From Pogonophryne albipinna (Eukaryota; Chordata; Actinopteri; Perciformes; Artedidraconidae): 64,000 nt of DNA. Made by a program: the position numbers and the translations under genes. The stretch spans positions 25,574,524-25,638,523 of the forward strand of contig CM053243.1 of assembly GCA_028583405.1 (NCBI GenBank), given 5' to 3'. A model generated the notes under the pieces. The model made no database searches. It had not been told where the DNA came from and saw nothing but the letters and a program-made list of their open reading frames with translations. Shown here in pieces: positions 36,884-48,737 of this stretch. Each line of letters starts with the position of its first letter. Position 1 is the first letter of the stretch.

Positions 36884-38112
36884 GAGGCCTGTACTACGAA
36901 GCCAGATTTTCGCTTAGCGGGCTAACTTCAGGGAAAACTCTGGGTTTCCGGTCCTACGACGCTGGTTCTCTTTTTAGCGGGCTAGATCTCCATGGTAACT
37001 TATGCTGAGCGGCTAACCAGGGGCCTATACTACGAATCAGGATTTTCATTTAGCAAGCTAACTTCAAGGATTTCCGGTCCTACGAAGCTGGTTCACTTTT
37101 TAGCGGGCTAGATAACTTATGCTGAGCGGCTAGCCTGCTGAGCAGGATAGGTTCCAGGATAAGAGATCAACTCGGTGAAAGCACCGCCTGCTGACCAATC
37201 AGAGCTCAGTGTGCGGAGTTTAAAGCTATCAAGTCATATTACAGGAGAAAGGAAATACAGTTTAAACTGCCATTGCAGGAAAGACGGCCGGCCAAAATCA
37301 CCGACTGTGTGAACGTGAAAATGAATAGAATATCATGCACCTCCCATCTTCAGAGCAATCTGACTATTATAACTATTATACTATTATTATACTATTATGT
37401 TAAGAAAGCTTAATTAAATATCTGCCACAACATAAGTAACCGGATCAAAGTAACATTACGTAACCTACAGTCCGCGGCACTGTGAGTGCAGACGTCGATG
37501 TTTCCCATTATCATTCATATCACATCATCATAATGTATCATATATTTCCTTATCTGAGTCAGCTGAGCCGTATCTGGCCGTGCAACACTTATAGTGTCAC
37601 ATACTGTATGCAGAAGTATTATTTTAAGCAACACATTAAGTTGAGGAAACACTCGAGTCAAATGTCATTAAAGTCAGATCATGTCTTAGATGGGGGGCAG
37701 TGATATCATAAACCTGTTATTGTATGCATTCAAACACTTTTTCTTTTACCAGCTGTATTCACCTTGCAGGTGCAGCTATGTGGCTTTGATCCTGGATAAA
37801 GTGTTGAAGTCATGGATGTTTAAAGTTTAACTTCTTCATGTCTAATATTATAGTTGACTTTTCATTCAGGAAGTATGATGCGCTGCGCTGTCAGTGCGCT
37901 TCTCCATGTTTGTGATTGGTCGAATGCTCCAAATACCACCCCTTTCATGTGAACGCGCACCTAACTAGATAGGACACCGCTGGCTTGAGGGATCCACTTG
38001 ATAACCCGCGTCGTAGGACCGCTTAGCGAGAGCGCGTATGTTTTGGATTAGGCCAACCGGCTATCTCAAACATATCCAGGTTAGGTTGAACCAGCTTCGT
38101 AGTACAGGCCTC
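36884..38112. mobile_element. Harbinger-like non-autonomous element
   Basis: The two ends are perfect 19-bp inverted repeats: gaggcctgtactacgaagc at the left and its complement at the right (38094-38112). I could not find a clean target duplication, so assignment to the PIF/Harbinger group rests on resemblance to common fish families. No transposase is visible in 1.2 kb. The left end is present twice in tandem (36884-37019 and 37020-37133). Confidence 0.6.
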
Positions 38113-41100
38113 AGGTCATTCACCCGTCACTAATCAATATTTAGTCTCCACATTCCTAGGGGTCAAAAATCAGACAAAGATTGGTTAACAGCCTACCTGA
38201 TTGAACTGTAGAGTAATGATGCCCAAACTGGATATGTAGAACAGTTAGTTTCCTTGCAATATAATTGATATAGCTAAACATAAAATGCAGAAATATTTAA
38301 AATGTTTGTCATCTTCAGTGTTCATATTTTGAACTGGAACGATCTCCATTATGCACTCCATGAAATCTTGGCAGGTTCTGAGAAGTCATTATATACTGGG
38401 ATATAAACGAGACTGCAGTAGAGACACATCAAAGAGCCATGCTGCTGTACAGAATTTAGTCGACACCTTCCCTCATTGAACAAAGCCATAGTAGTTTTCC
38501 TCTCAGCTTGTCAATGTAGCAAAGCATGTAAGCATGGAGCCGTGTCCCCGACACTTTTTATCCAGTGAGGCAGTGACGCAGTGATGTCTCCATGACATGG
38601 AGCTGCTCCCCACATCGCAGATGCGGTTGCAGAGCAGTTTTTGTTACTTAAGAATCAACAACTGTACGCTTGCCATGTTCACTATGTCATATAAAAGATT
38701 GGTATGGTTTATAAAGTGTTATCCTACTGTATAACATTTCCTTTCATTTGAATGCCATCATTATGATAATTTCTCAATTACATTTTAAGTTTTAATCTTC
38801 AATGCTTTCATCAACTCCCTTGTTCCTATGACATATATGCAGAGAAACTGACTTGACTTGACTGTTTGAATATCATTGTAAGATATTTTGTCACAAGTGC
38901 AATTTGTCTATCACGGGCTCCCTCACTCACATCTACACCACACACTTAGCTGCCAGGAGCTCCTCAGAGGACACTGATTGGACACAAACTCATACTTGAA
39001 GCCGTACAAGACGTATTTTTGGGGGATCTCGTAATTTGGCACTTCCAGCGTGATCCTGTGATATTATAATAGTCCTGCTGCGCTGCAAGGAAAGAAAACG
39101 CTAACCCCTGCTATGGAAAATCAGCTGTAGCCGGAAATGTAGAAAGAGTGTCAACTTATATTATGGGATACTTAGTTTGTATGCACTATGCAGACATGTG
39201 CTGCAGTTTGCACTAGCAGATGGTAAATGTTATTTCCTCCATTTTCATCATTGCAACTCTAAATCAATGGGCATTTTTATATTTGTGTGCAATGGGTGAC
39301 AATTCTCTTTGCATTATGCTCATCATTTCCAAAACAAAATAACTAGATTATTGCATATCAATACCGGAAGGGCAATTGCTGCTATAACAAACACTTTATC
39401 AAACGTTATGATTCACTGGAAACATAAATTGAGTTGGTGATTACAAAATGTATTTGATTATCAGTATTTTAAAATGAAGGGCACTGCTTTAATATATACT
39501 GTACATTCAACAATATCAAACAAATGATTACCTCAGTCAGTGTTTTTGGACCTTTTGTGATAGACTGTATGTGACATGTTTACATCATTTGGATGTAACA
39601 TGCCTTTAGATCCTGAAGACAAGGCCTCGCAGGATTATTTTGAACACAGTCTAAGCCTGACTGGACCTTTACCGTTATCTGGTTTGTCACAAGACTTGAC
39701 AATCAGGTCCTCCCATTAACTCCAGAGCAGTCATGCAGAGCTCAGTATGATTTTCTTTCTTGTTTTGTTTTTCATTTCACTTGGTTAATTGTGATCCTAG
39801 TGCTGGCCAATGATCAAGTTAAATCATTGTTAACTCCCTTTTCTTTACAAACTCATATCTGAAGGAACACTGCAATGTGTGATGATCAGAACAAATCATT
39901 AAAATAATAATAAATGAAATAAAAAAGGCAAAGACGCACTATTTGTCAACGTTGTTTTGGTCAATATTTCAACCTCCAGTATGAAGTTTCTCAGCATTGG
40001 CCGGGAAACCAGAGCATGTTTATTATAACTGATGTTATAGGTCACTACTCAGGATGAATTGAATAGTGTGACGGAAATGCATCTTGGTGTGGGTGTATTC
40101 AATGAACACTCCAGCACCGCTCACTGCATCAACATTGTATTGACTGAGCAACCAAAAGTAAAAGGAATACATTCAGCCTCTGGGATATGAGGGCAGACAT
40201 TCCTATGAGAGTTAGTAATAATGTCATAAAATAAGTGATTTGAAGAAAGGGCTTTGTTTGTCCTCAACATTTCACATAAAGTTTTTTCACAAGAGACTTT
40301 GCAGGTAAATTGTCAGTGTGTCTCCAAATCCCTCTGGGTGAAGGGAAAAAAAAAGAGTTTTCCATTAGAAAATAACTAAGCGTGCAGCCTGGAGCTAAAA
40401 AAGAAAGAAAGTTGGCACCATGCAGCCAGCAGTAAAGCACCAGGCCAATACAACCCACTGTGTCGGTCAATGGAGAGATGGATGAATGGCGTTGCAAATC
40501 GTTTATTTGTTAATACCAAAGAGAAAACAATTATGTAATTATTACACAATACTGAAATGTCAGTGAATGTCAATATCAAATAAAGAGAGATAAAGTAATG
40601 CGTTATTAAAACCATTAATTAACCAGAGCCACAGGGTTTCCTCTGGGTACAATCTGAATAAAATAAAAGCCAAAAGGTTTAACATAAACCTCTGTTATTG
40701 TTTGCAAGCCTGAAAATGACATACCCAAAGTCACATTTTTACTCAAAACCCTTTTTGAAAATACTAGTCTCTCTTTGGAATTAACTGTCAAAAGGTCAAA
40801 AATAGTCTGCATGGAAGTAATAGTAAACCTACATTTGAAGAGGCAGAAACATGATATTTAATTTCATGCCCATTTTATTTGATCTGATCACAGAGATTTG
40901 GAAATCCTAAAAGTTCTCCATAAATATAAACATGACTTATGGTTAAATTGGATTTGTATTTAAAATCCTGTTCATCAACAGCTCATCATTTGTTTTAAAT
41001 GTTTATGTGACACAATTGTAAAAGTTATTTAGCATGTAGAAGTAACAAGTTCTTAAAGCAATTGATATGGCTGACTCATGCTCCCAATCCATCACATATT

Positions 41101-41204
41101 CATTAAGCTATATGAAAAGTAGGTTGTCAGAACTCAGCTGAAGATATAATTTAAGGCCTTTGAGCCTTTCATAGAATGAATAACAGAGTAGCTGCCAATT
41201 TCCC

Positions 41205-41404
<200 letters not shown>

Positions 41405-42275
41405 GTATTCCACTGAGGCTTTTTGTATGCGGTGGTATTAGAGCAGTACTCTGCTAAACATAGGCAGCTGAAGACTTCACAGGACTCGGGTTGGCCCCCC
41501 GCAGTGACCTCCAGCCAGCTTCTGATGGAAATCTAACCAAGCATCACACCCAATTTGGGACTTGGGAGTAAACAAACAGGAGTGCTCTTCAAAGGTGGAG
41601 CCACTAGCAGACAGAGGAGTGGGGTCTCTCTGTTCAGCTCTATTCACTCAGTACCCCCTAAAAGCATTGGCTTGCATTAGAAAAAGTTGAAAAAACAAGT
41701 TAGCATAATCTATGTTTTGTTCAAGAATCTCAGATGTGTAAGATTCTTTAGCCCTGAGTTTAGGATTAGCTGAAAAGAGTCCAGGAAGCTTATTTACAAG
41801 TTAACAGTGTTTAATAAAACAATGGTGCAATGATACAATGAATTTGCAATGAGTGACTCTGGCCCGAGTGTGCTCTCTCTCTGCGGTCGTGGTGGGACGG
41901 ACTTCCTGTTGGCTTCCCATATTATCATCTGTAGTCTTCTCCCATTGGCTTAGCGTCTTCCTCTTTGGCTTTATGGTGATGTGGCATAGATCGTCTCCTG
42001 CGAGTGATTAATAACGTCAATAAGGAGCATTAGACTTTGTGTATTTAATATGTAACGCTACAAGTCACTCTCCTCATATTCTCATTCATACCTGTTTTCT
42101 TCATGCTAATGGCTACAAACAATAATACTCTGCGAAGGCAGAAGTTGGAGCTACTGCTCACAAAACCGGAAGTCGAGTGGAGTGAACATCTGGTTTTAGA
42201 ATAAAAATATTCAATGTTTCCCTTTGTGAGAATATCATGCAAATCTATGTTGGTGCTATAACACTTTTGTCTTGG

Positions 42276-42590
42276 TGGTGGAATGAGCTCCCCATTGACA
42301 TCAGGACAGCAGATAGCTTACACACCTTCCGGCGCAGACTGAAAACTCATCTCTTTCGACTCCACTTCGAGCAATAGAACTATTAACAAAGCACTTATAC
42401 ACTAATAAAGGACTGGCTTACCTACAGCCAGTTGAGTAGCACTTGAAATGTTTTTGCTCTATGAAACCTGATGTACTTATATGATTCTGTTTTCTTCAAG
42501 TTTGTATTTTGTTGGTCGAACGCACTTATTGTAAGTCGCTTTGGATAAAAGCGTCAGCTAAATGCAATGTAATGTAATGTAATGTAATGT
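42276..42590 (+). mobile_element. 5'-truncated L2 LINE tail
   Basis: The sequence from ggtggaatgagctccccatt through gtaagtcgctttggataaaa to an aatgtaatgt tail matches the 3' end of the L2 at 55607-58960, here on the + strand. A probable target duplication, tgtcttg, occurs at about 42269-42275 and 42588-42594. It keeps only the last residues of the polyprotein and the 3' untranslated region. Confidence 0.8.
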
Positions 42591-43507
42591 CTTGCTCTTG
42601 CCAATAGTTCAATCTTAAACACGTGAATCTTTTGATCTGGTCTAATCCAGATTGGAATGACCACCAAAATCTAATCATCTTGTCCTATGCCAAGTTTCTG
42701 TCCATGACACTTAAGCCACAGTTTTTATGAACTTTCTACAAATATTCTCTATGGATTTGTGTTTACACATTCACTTAAATACAACAAATGTGTGTTTGAG
42801 TAATTGTATTCAGCTCTTTTTGGATGAGGTTGGGTTGCATTGGATGGTTGCCCTGCTCTGCTTGGCTGAGACAGGGCTCCTGATTTTATTACAACTTAAT
42901 TCAATGCTAATTGGCAATACCGGGTTGAGTATTAAACTTTATGCTTTTTATTCACCTCTGTTTAAACGAGCTAGTGGTCTCTCCTCTATCCTCACCTGTC
43001 CTCTAAATCACTTGGCTCAGTCAAGCGGGTGAGCTTAATATCCTTCCCTGTCAATCCGCTGAGAGGAGGCAGACTTTATGTTCCTTAGGTCTCATGACAG
43101 CCACTCTGAAATGCTGGCCTGAGGGCAGGAGCTCAAACTCATTCTGCTGCGGCTGGTCAGGGCAGTCTTGAGAGGTATTGGCTTTCCTCAGTGCTGCCTG
43201 TTATACTGTAATTGTGATAGCTATACTCGATTTACCCCAATGATCTCATTTGTCAATTTAACAAGTCTCCTATAAGCTTTTTCTTACTGAACAAGTTTAA
43301 GTTTAAGTTTTCCTACCATGTTAAACGCTCCTCAGTAAAGCAAAACTTTGGTTTAACAATGAATGCAGTACAAAGTGTTCAGCTTTGACACTGAAAATAA
43401 TAATAATAATAATACATGGGATTTTTATAGTGGTTTTCCTTATGCTCAAAGATGCTTAAGATAAGATGTGTTGCATCGCCTATCAACAGTCATTAATTGT
43501 TAGTTGT

Positions 43508-43870
43508 TATTACGTTACCATTGACGGTTAGCAGGCTCAATGTCGAGTCAAGGCAACATAATAAAGGAGACGGTAGCCGAAGTAATCAAAAGGAATAATT
43601 TAATTAATAATTACCACCATGGTTGAACAAAGGGAATATAAAGTAATGACAGACAAGAACACATACTGCACAGACAGGATCAGCCCCTGACAAAGGGGAA
43701 GGCAGAATACTTATACATGAGGTAATGACGAGACAAGACACACCTGGGTTAATTACAAATGGGTACACCTGGAGGGGAAACGATAAGGACTACAAAACCA
43801 TAACAGGAAACTACAGCTAGACATGACACATCACACTAGGAGCGCCTGATCAGGGCACAAACACATAACA
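43508..43870 (-). repeat. 3' LTR, 363 bp
   Basis: Read on the minus strand it begins TGTTATGTG and ends GTAATA. By direct reading it differs from the 5' LTR at one position (ggaataattt here, ggaagaattt in the other copy). Confidence 0.93.
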
Positions 43871-43884
43871 CCCCCACACCCAAC
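43871..43884 (-). promoter_or_regulatory. Polypurine tract
   Basis: The minus strand reads GTTGGGTGTGGGGG directly before the 3' LTR. Such a purine-rich run primes plus-strand synthesis in LTR elements. Confidence 0.6.
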
Positions 43885-44042
43885 TTTATGTCCATAACCC
43901 CAAGGCGAAATGGGGGAATGAACATAAACAGAAGAAGGAAACAAGAAACAATAATACTGTCAGCACAATAAAAAATACGAATTGTACTAACAGCACCGAT
44001 ATGGATGGCCATAACCCCCACAGTAATGTCATTAAGGGTGAA

Positions 44043-45009
44043 CTTCGTCTCATGCTCAGACAAGCTGTTCCTGAGTGCATCCGCCTCCACAGTCTGGGCC
44101 TTCTCGATGGCCTCCTTCACTCCTGTAGTAAGCTCCCTCTCTTTCAAAGACATCTGCGTGTTGAACTCCCGCATCAGCTGCTTGATGGCAGAATTTTGCT
44201 TCATCTCCACATCTTCCAACTCCAGCTTCAACTTGTTCTCATTCTCTTCCAACAGCTCTTTCTTCATGCACTCCAGGTCCTTCTCGTGCTCCTTCCTCAG
44301 AGTGCGGATGTCTTTCTGCAGGCTGACGAAGTCCTTGTGGATTTGCTCTCTCATTCTTCACCTTTTTCAGATTGTTCTGGAGCGAGTCCAGAGCCTCAGT
44401 GTCCTGCGCTGCAGAGCGGTCTTCCATCTCAGCGTGCATCGCGCTGCTGCTTTGCTGCAAGCTGCTGCACTCCACCTCAGGTCCTGATGGGTTTTGGATC
44501 TGCTTAATCGTTGCCTGATGTTCATCAAGCTGGGAATCTTTCTGACATATTTCTTCTTTCAGGCGATCGACTTCCGCTAAAAGGTTTCCGCGCTGCTCCT
44601 CTGCTTCCTTCAGCTTGGCCTCGACTTCCTGTAGCGCCGTTTCAGTGTCTTTGAGCTCCCCTTGCTGCGCCGCATCCCTCTGGAGTGAGGACAGCTTCTC
44701 TTCATACAAAATGTTCAATTCCTCTAAAGACTTTTCTTTCTCCAGCCTCTCATTACTCAGAATCACTTTGAGTTCTTTCTCCTGCTCTTCCTTAAGCTTG
44801 ACGAGAGCCTCCTCCAGAGTTGTCGTCTTCTCTTCCAACGTCTCCGTGTGTCGTTTGCCGGTCGCTTCGCTGCTCTTGATTTCCTCCAGGCTACTCTGAA
44901 GAACCTTTATCACCTGCTCCTTCTCCTCCAGCTGCGAGGTTAGCTGTTTCTTAATCTGACTGATTTTCTGCTCGGCTTTCTTCTTCAGCTCAGAGACCTT
45001 CCGAGCTTT
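44043..45009 (-). pseudogene. golga4: Captured GOLGA4 (golgin-245) coiled-coil segment
   Basis: About 970 bp encode a heptad-rich coiled coil. ARKVSELKKKAEQKI at the start, LQKDIRTLRKEHEKDLE and QLMREFNTQ further on, and AIEKAQTVEADAL near the end match, in order, the C-terminal third of GOLGA4 as I remember it. GOLGA4 is a trans-Golgi tether whose C-terminal GRIP domain binds ARL1; the GRIP domain is not included here. The intermediate parts are shorter than in human GOLGA4. No intron is visible, suggesting origin from spliced RNA. A two-base change in a short AG run near 44354 shifts the frame: upstream residues are fused to Gag and downstream ones continue in the next frame (43836-44354). 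After about 44043 the sequence returns to the element's 3' untranslated region. Confidence 0.75.
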
Positions 45010-46194
45010 CATATCCTCACCCCTTTGGGCATCCCTACTCAGAGATGTGTGTGTGGGTGTCATTACCAACGATATTTGTTTACTGGGACGGGTAAGGGCA
45101 AAACAGTTCCCCTTTATGTGGCCTTTTTTACCACAGTGGAAACACTCACGCATTTCTCCCCTCATTCCCCGCTCAGCAACCTCGCCCACACTGCCACCGC
45201 CAGAGGCCACAGGCCTGTCACCCAAGCCCCACCTCGGTCTACTCTCCACACTGCGCACAGGATAATTAGGTCTGTCAAAGAGCACTTTGTGCGTCAACAC
45301 GAACTCATCCGCAAGGCTCGCAGCCACTGAGCACTCAGTCACCTTATGTTCATTAATGTACATCGCCACATTATCGGGAAAACAATAGGACTTAAACTCT
45401 TCAAGAAGCACGAGTTCCCGCATCCTAGCCACAGTGTCCACCTTCTCCGACGCGCACCAACGATCAAACACCAGCTCCTTCTCGTAAGCAAACTCCACGT
45501 AGGTCTGCGCATTGTTCTTTCTAAGGGCGCGAAACCTCTGCCTATACGCCTCCGGCACAAGCTCGTAAGCCCTAAGGATAGCAGCCTTCACCACGGCGTA
45601 ATCCTGGGTGTTTGGGCAAAGTGACGCGTAAACGTGTTGTGCTTTCCCGGTGAGTGCGCTCTGGAGAAGTAATGTCCACTGGTCATTAGGCCATTTCAGA
45701 GTTGTGGCTATATTTTCGAACATAGAAAAATATTTGTCAACATCCTTCTCTGAAAATTGCGGGACCAGACGTAGGTGCCTAGTAACATCGAACCTAGCTT
45801 CAAGATGCACTGCCCGCGACTCTACCCCAAGCCTTCCAAGCTCAAGCACGCGCCTACGTTCTGCCTCCTCCGCTTCCCGAGCGCATAACCGCTCTGCATG
45901 TCTCAGCTGCTCGAATTTAAACTCTAGTTCCATCTTCCTCAGCAAAACCTGGTTCTCCGAAACCGGGTCACATGTGACTACCTCCTCCTCCTCCTCAGGT
46001 TTGCCCACAGAGTACTCCATAACCTCCTTGGCGGTCAAAGCCTCCACCAGCGCTAACCGCTGCTGCTGCTTCTTCATGCTCGGGGCAAGCCTGACACCGT
46101 AATGCTCTGCTATCCCCGATAATTCCTCCTTAGTGCACAAGCCCAACAAGTCGACCGTTGGCCTAGCCACAAAATCATCTACCCTCCCAGGCAT
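44239..46194 (-). CDS. Gag-golgin fusion frame (651 aa)
   Basis: One uninterrupted frame from ATG at 46194. Residues 1-130 are charged and helical, with a KEELSGIAEHYGV segment. Residues about 140-305 form a capsid/SCAN-like region (EAYRQRFRALRK, ELVLLEEFKSYCFPDNV). Residues 351-364 are a CCHC zinc knuckle, CFHCGKKGHIKGNC, which binds RNA during packaging. From about residue 396 (ARKVSELKKKAEQKI) the protein turns into a long coiled coil matching golgin GOLGA4, with no stop in between. After about residue 613 the frame leaves the golgin frame and ends in unrelated sequence. The normal partner after the knuckle, a protease and polymerase, is missing. Such a fusion could be co-packaged by a related element. 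Expression is unknown. Confidence 0.85.
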   Translation of the reverse strand: MPGRVDDFVARPTVDLLGLCTKEELSGIAEHYGVRLAPSMKKQQQRLALVEALTAKEVMEYSVGKPEEEEEVVTCDPVSENQVLLRKMELEFKFEQLRHAERLCAREAEEAERRRVLELGRLGVESRAVHLEARFDVTRHLRLVPQFSEKDVDKYFSMFENIATTLKWPNDQWTLLLQSALTGKAQHVYASLCPNTQDYAVVKAAILRAYELVPEAYRQRFRALRKNNAQTYVEFAYEKELVFDRWCASEKVDTVARMRELVLLEEFKSYCFPDNVAMYINEHKVTECSVAASLADEFVLTHKVLFDRPNYPVRSVESRPRWGLGDRPVASGGGSVGEVAERGMRGEMRECFHCGKKGHIKGNCFALTRPSKQISLVMTPTHTSLSRDAQRGEDMKARKVSELKKKAEQKISQIKKQLTSQLEEKEQVIKVLQSSLEEIKSSEATGKRHTETLEEKTTTLEEALVKLKEEQEKELKVILSNERLEKEKSLEELNILYEEKLSSLQRDAAQQGELKDTETALQEVEAKLKEAEEQRGNLLAEVDRLKEEICQKDSQLDEHQATIKQIQNPSGPEVECSSLQQSSSAMHAEMEDRSAAQDTEALDSLQNNLKKVKNERANPQGLRQPAERHPHSEEGAREGPGVHEERAVGRE

Positions 46195-46203
46195 ACCTGC
46201 CCT

Positions 46204-46784
46204 AGTACCGTCGCACCGGGGAGGAAGAAACTAAAGAGCCACCTCCGCTTCCACCAGCATATACGACCAACCAATTAACATATACACAACAACAAACAAA
46301 ACCGGCTTCACCCTACACGTCTGTACAGTCTGTTCTTAATAACTCTGCCCACCGCTCCCCTACCGCTATACACTAAATAGAGAAGAGCACCGGTGTGACC
46401 TTCTGAAGCATCCACACTCAAAATTATTCGCAAGAGATTACAACTGTCGTGTGTTCAAAAAAAAACAACCTAAAACCCATCCCTTAAACGTTTCCATCCC
46501 TCACTATCAGACCCCCTATATAACTAACTAGCTGACATACACCGGCCTAGGAGGAGCCTGACAGGGTCTTCCTACTACCCCGACCAGCATAGACGGTATG
46601 TCTACCAGGCGAAGGAAGGAACCATAGAAAATGGTCCAGCTGCCCTAGCTGGATGAAAACGCTCCTTATTGGAGAATTATTTACCAAGAGGGTATAAAAC
46701 ATGGGCCACACACACGACACTGTCAACCCTAATTCAACGTGTGGACTCAGCTCAGCGGCCACCACCAAATTCCTGCTCACATCA
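46204..46784 (-). other. Untranslated leader of the young LTR element
   Basis: About 580 bp between the primer binding site and the Gag start. No long frame is seen. Packaging signals would be expected here by position, but I cannot identify one. Confidence 0.5.
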
Positions 46785-46802
46785 GTTTGGCACGAGCCCC
46801 CA
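46785..46802 (-). promoter_or_regulatory. Primer binding site, tRNA-Pro type
   Basis: Immediately inside the 5' LTR the minus strand reads TGGGGGCTCGTGCC. The first eleven bases equal the proline-tRNA primer site familiar from gammaretroviruses, complementary to the tRNA 3' end with CCA. Confidence 0.7.
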
Positions 46803-47165
46803 TATTACGTTACCATTGACGGTTAGCAGGCTCAATGTCGAGTCAAGGCAACATAATAAAGGAGACGGTAGCCGAAGTAATCAAAAGGAAGAATTTAATT
46901 AATAATTACCACCATGGTTGAACAAAGGGAATATAAAGTAATGACAGACAAGAACACATACTGCACAGACAGGATCAGCCCCTGACAAAGGGGAAGGCAG
47001 AATACTTATACATGAGGTAATGACGAGACAAGACACACCTGGGTTAATTACAAATGGGTACACCTGGAGGGGAAACGATAAGGACTACAAAACCATAACA
47101 GGAAACTACAGCTAGACATGACACATCACACTAGGAGCGCCTGATCAGGGCACAAACACATAACA
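46803..47165 (-). repeat. 5' LTR, 363 bp
   Basis: Same length and orientation as the 3' copy, with one visible mismatch. LTRs are identical at insertion, so the element is recent. Confidence 0.93.
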
Positions 47166-47511
47166 GTTGTACACAAGTCATCTTTTATGCGTAACCAAGT
47201 AATCACAGTTACCTAAACATAATCTGAACCACAGGGTAGCAGATCAGTAAAAAAAACTCAGGTAATGCCTTAAAGAAAGGAAGGAAAGTATTTGTTTTGT
47301 CGTTTTTGTAAAGAAAAGTCTTGCAGTGATTTTATTTTAGTGTAGTTCTCACAGCTCACTGAGGATGTTTTTTATTTTTCCATTTTTTTCTTCCGGGTAC
47401 CAAGTGACGTAAGGGTCTAAGTGACGTAACGGCTAAAATGGCTCAAATAAATCAGTAAAACAAATATACATTTAAAAAGGAAACAAATAGGATAATATAA
47501 TAGGTCCAAGG

Positions 47512-48087
47512 TAGGGCTGAACGATTAATCGATTTTGAAATTGCGATTCTTTTTTTTTAAACTTTTTTTATTTTTTATTATTGTGTGTCAGTCATCCACA
47601 TCAATCAGAAGTGCTGTGCTCCACATGTACCAGCCATTGTTAACCAATCAGAAGTGGCCCATGATAGAAGTTGATAGACAGATTGATCCAATCACCTGCC
47701 AAGTACTTCTGAAAGTGCCTGCCCTTTCCAAATGGCTTCCAATGGAGCTTTCCTAGATGGTTTGGTGAAACCAACCATCTGAGTCAGGTTAGTAATGCTC
47801 CATCACATGTTTTACATCTACTGTATTACAGGGTGAATCTTAAACTGAAGCTTGACTTTAAAGCAACCCAACGGAAGTTTCATGTAAGTTTAGTTCTTTC
47901 ACTCGTAGCTCAGGCTGCAGGGGTGCTAGAGACGGGAGCATGTTGATGCGACCTTCCTAGCCGGAGATATGGCCGCATTTTACAATAAACTTCCGTTGGG
48001 AAGACAAATATCGCAAATCGCAATCGCAATCGCAATATCTGTCAGAAAAATCGCAATTAGATTATTTCCCCAAATCGTGCAGCCCTA
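47512..48087. mobile_element. hAT-type MITE, 576 bp
   Basis: Inverted ends begin tagggctgaacgatt and, on the other strand, tagggctgcacgatt. An exact 8-bp duplication, gtccaagg, flanks it at 47504-47511 and 48088-48095. There is no coding sequence, so it is a non-autonomous hAT. Confidence 0.88.
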
Positions 48088-48737
48088 GTCCAAGGTAGGG
48101 TTTTTTTCTATTCAAAATAACTGGTCTTATGTCAACAGAAACCGTTTTGCAAGGTTTTTTTTTGGCAGTTTTTATGAGATGCAGTCACTTTTCCAATGGT
48201 TGGGCCCTTGCTTATACCATCAGGCGTCGCCCCCTCAGCTCATAGAGCTGCACAGAGCCCAATGAGCACTCTGCATCAACATTTAGTTAATGACCTATGA
48301 TCCTATGATGTCATTCTACTTCTGCTTAAGTGGTAGAGGAACTGTGTTTCTGCTGCCCTTTCATAGGGAACAGCTCCCGTAGGTGTGACTATACTTTCGC
48401 TTATTGATTCACATCCCTGCAAATGTCAGTGCACAGAGATGAAGTGTTATTGATATCACTGTTCCCTGCCCTCACCACTTAACCACTAACTACACCACAA
48501 ACAAGACTTGCCAGACTTTTTTGGAGAGATTAGATAGAGTTAAGCGGTAGTATCAAACACATTATTTTCACCACTGATACCTCCCTATCCGACACGATCA
48601 ATAGAGCCGTTCCTCTGTATTGATGTTAATATCGCAAAGTTATAATGAAAAATGCAAAGTGGCAGTTTGGTGGGTTATCCGTTTTAGGTATTGATTCATG
48701 CCGAGACTTATTCACACTAATAAGGTTATGGTCTCTG

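Larger units (their letters stand above)
43508..47165 (-). mobile_element. Young LTR retrotransposon carrying captured golgin sequence
   Basis: The minus-strand element has two 363-bp LTRs (46803-47165 as 5' LTR, 43508-43870 as 3' LTR) and a perfect 5-bp target duplication, gttgt, at 43503-43507 and 47166-47170. The interior has a primer binding site, an untranslated leader, a Gag frame and a purine-rich tract before the 3' LTR. There is no protease, reverse transcriptase, RNase H or integrase. A host-like coiled-coil segment occupies the position of pol. Gag features (SCAN-like region, single zinc knuckle) fit the Gmr1-like or related Ty3/gypsy lineage. It must have been copied with enzymes of another element. 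Confidence 0.92.

Noticed and set aside
41750..42062. Possible minus-strand solo LTR (TGTAGCGTTAC start near 42062, an attaaa-like signal)
   Set aside because: I could not find the other end or any target-site duplication, so it is not supportable.
43890..44042. Hydrophobic run at the end of the 43836-44354 minus-strand frame, suggesting an envelope membrane anchor
   Set aside because: It lies after the golgin segment ends, in the probable 3' untranslated region, and has no other envelope-like feature.
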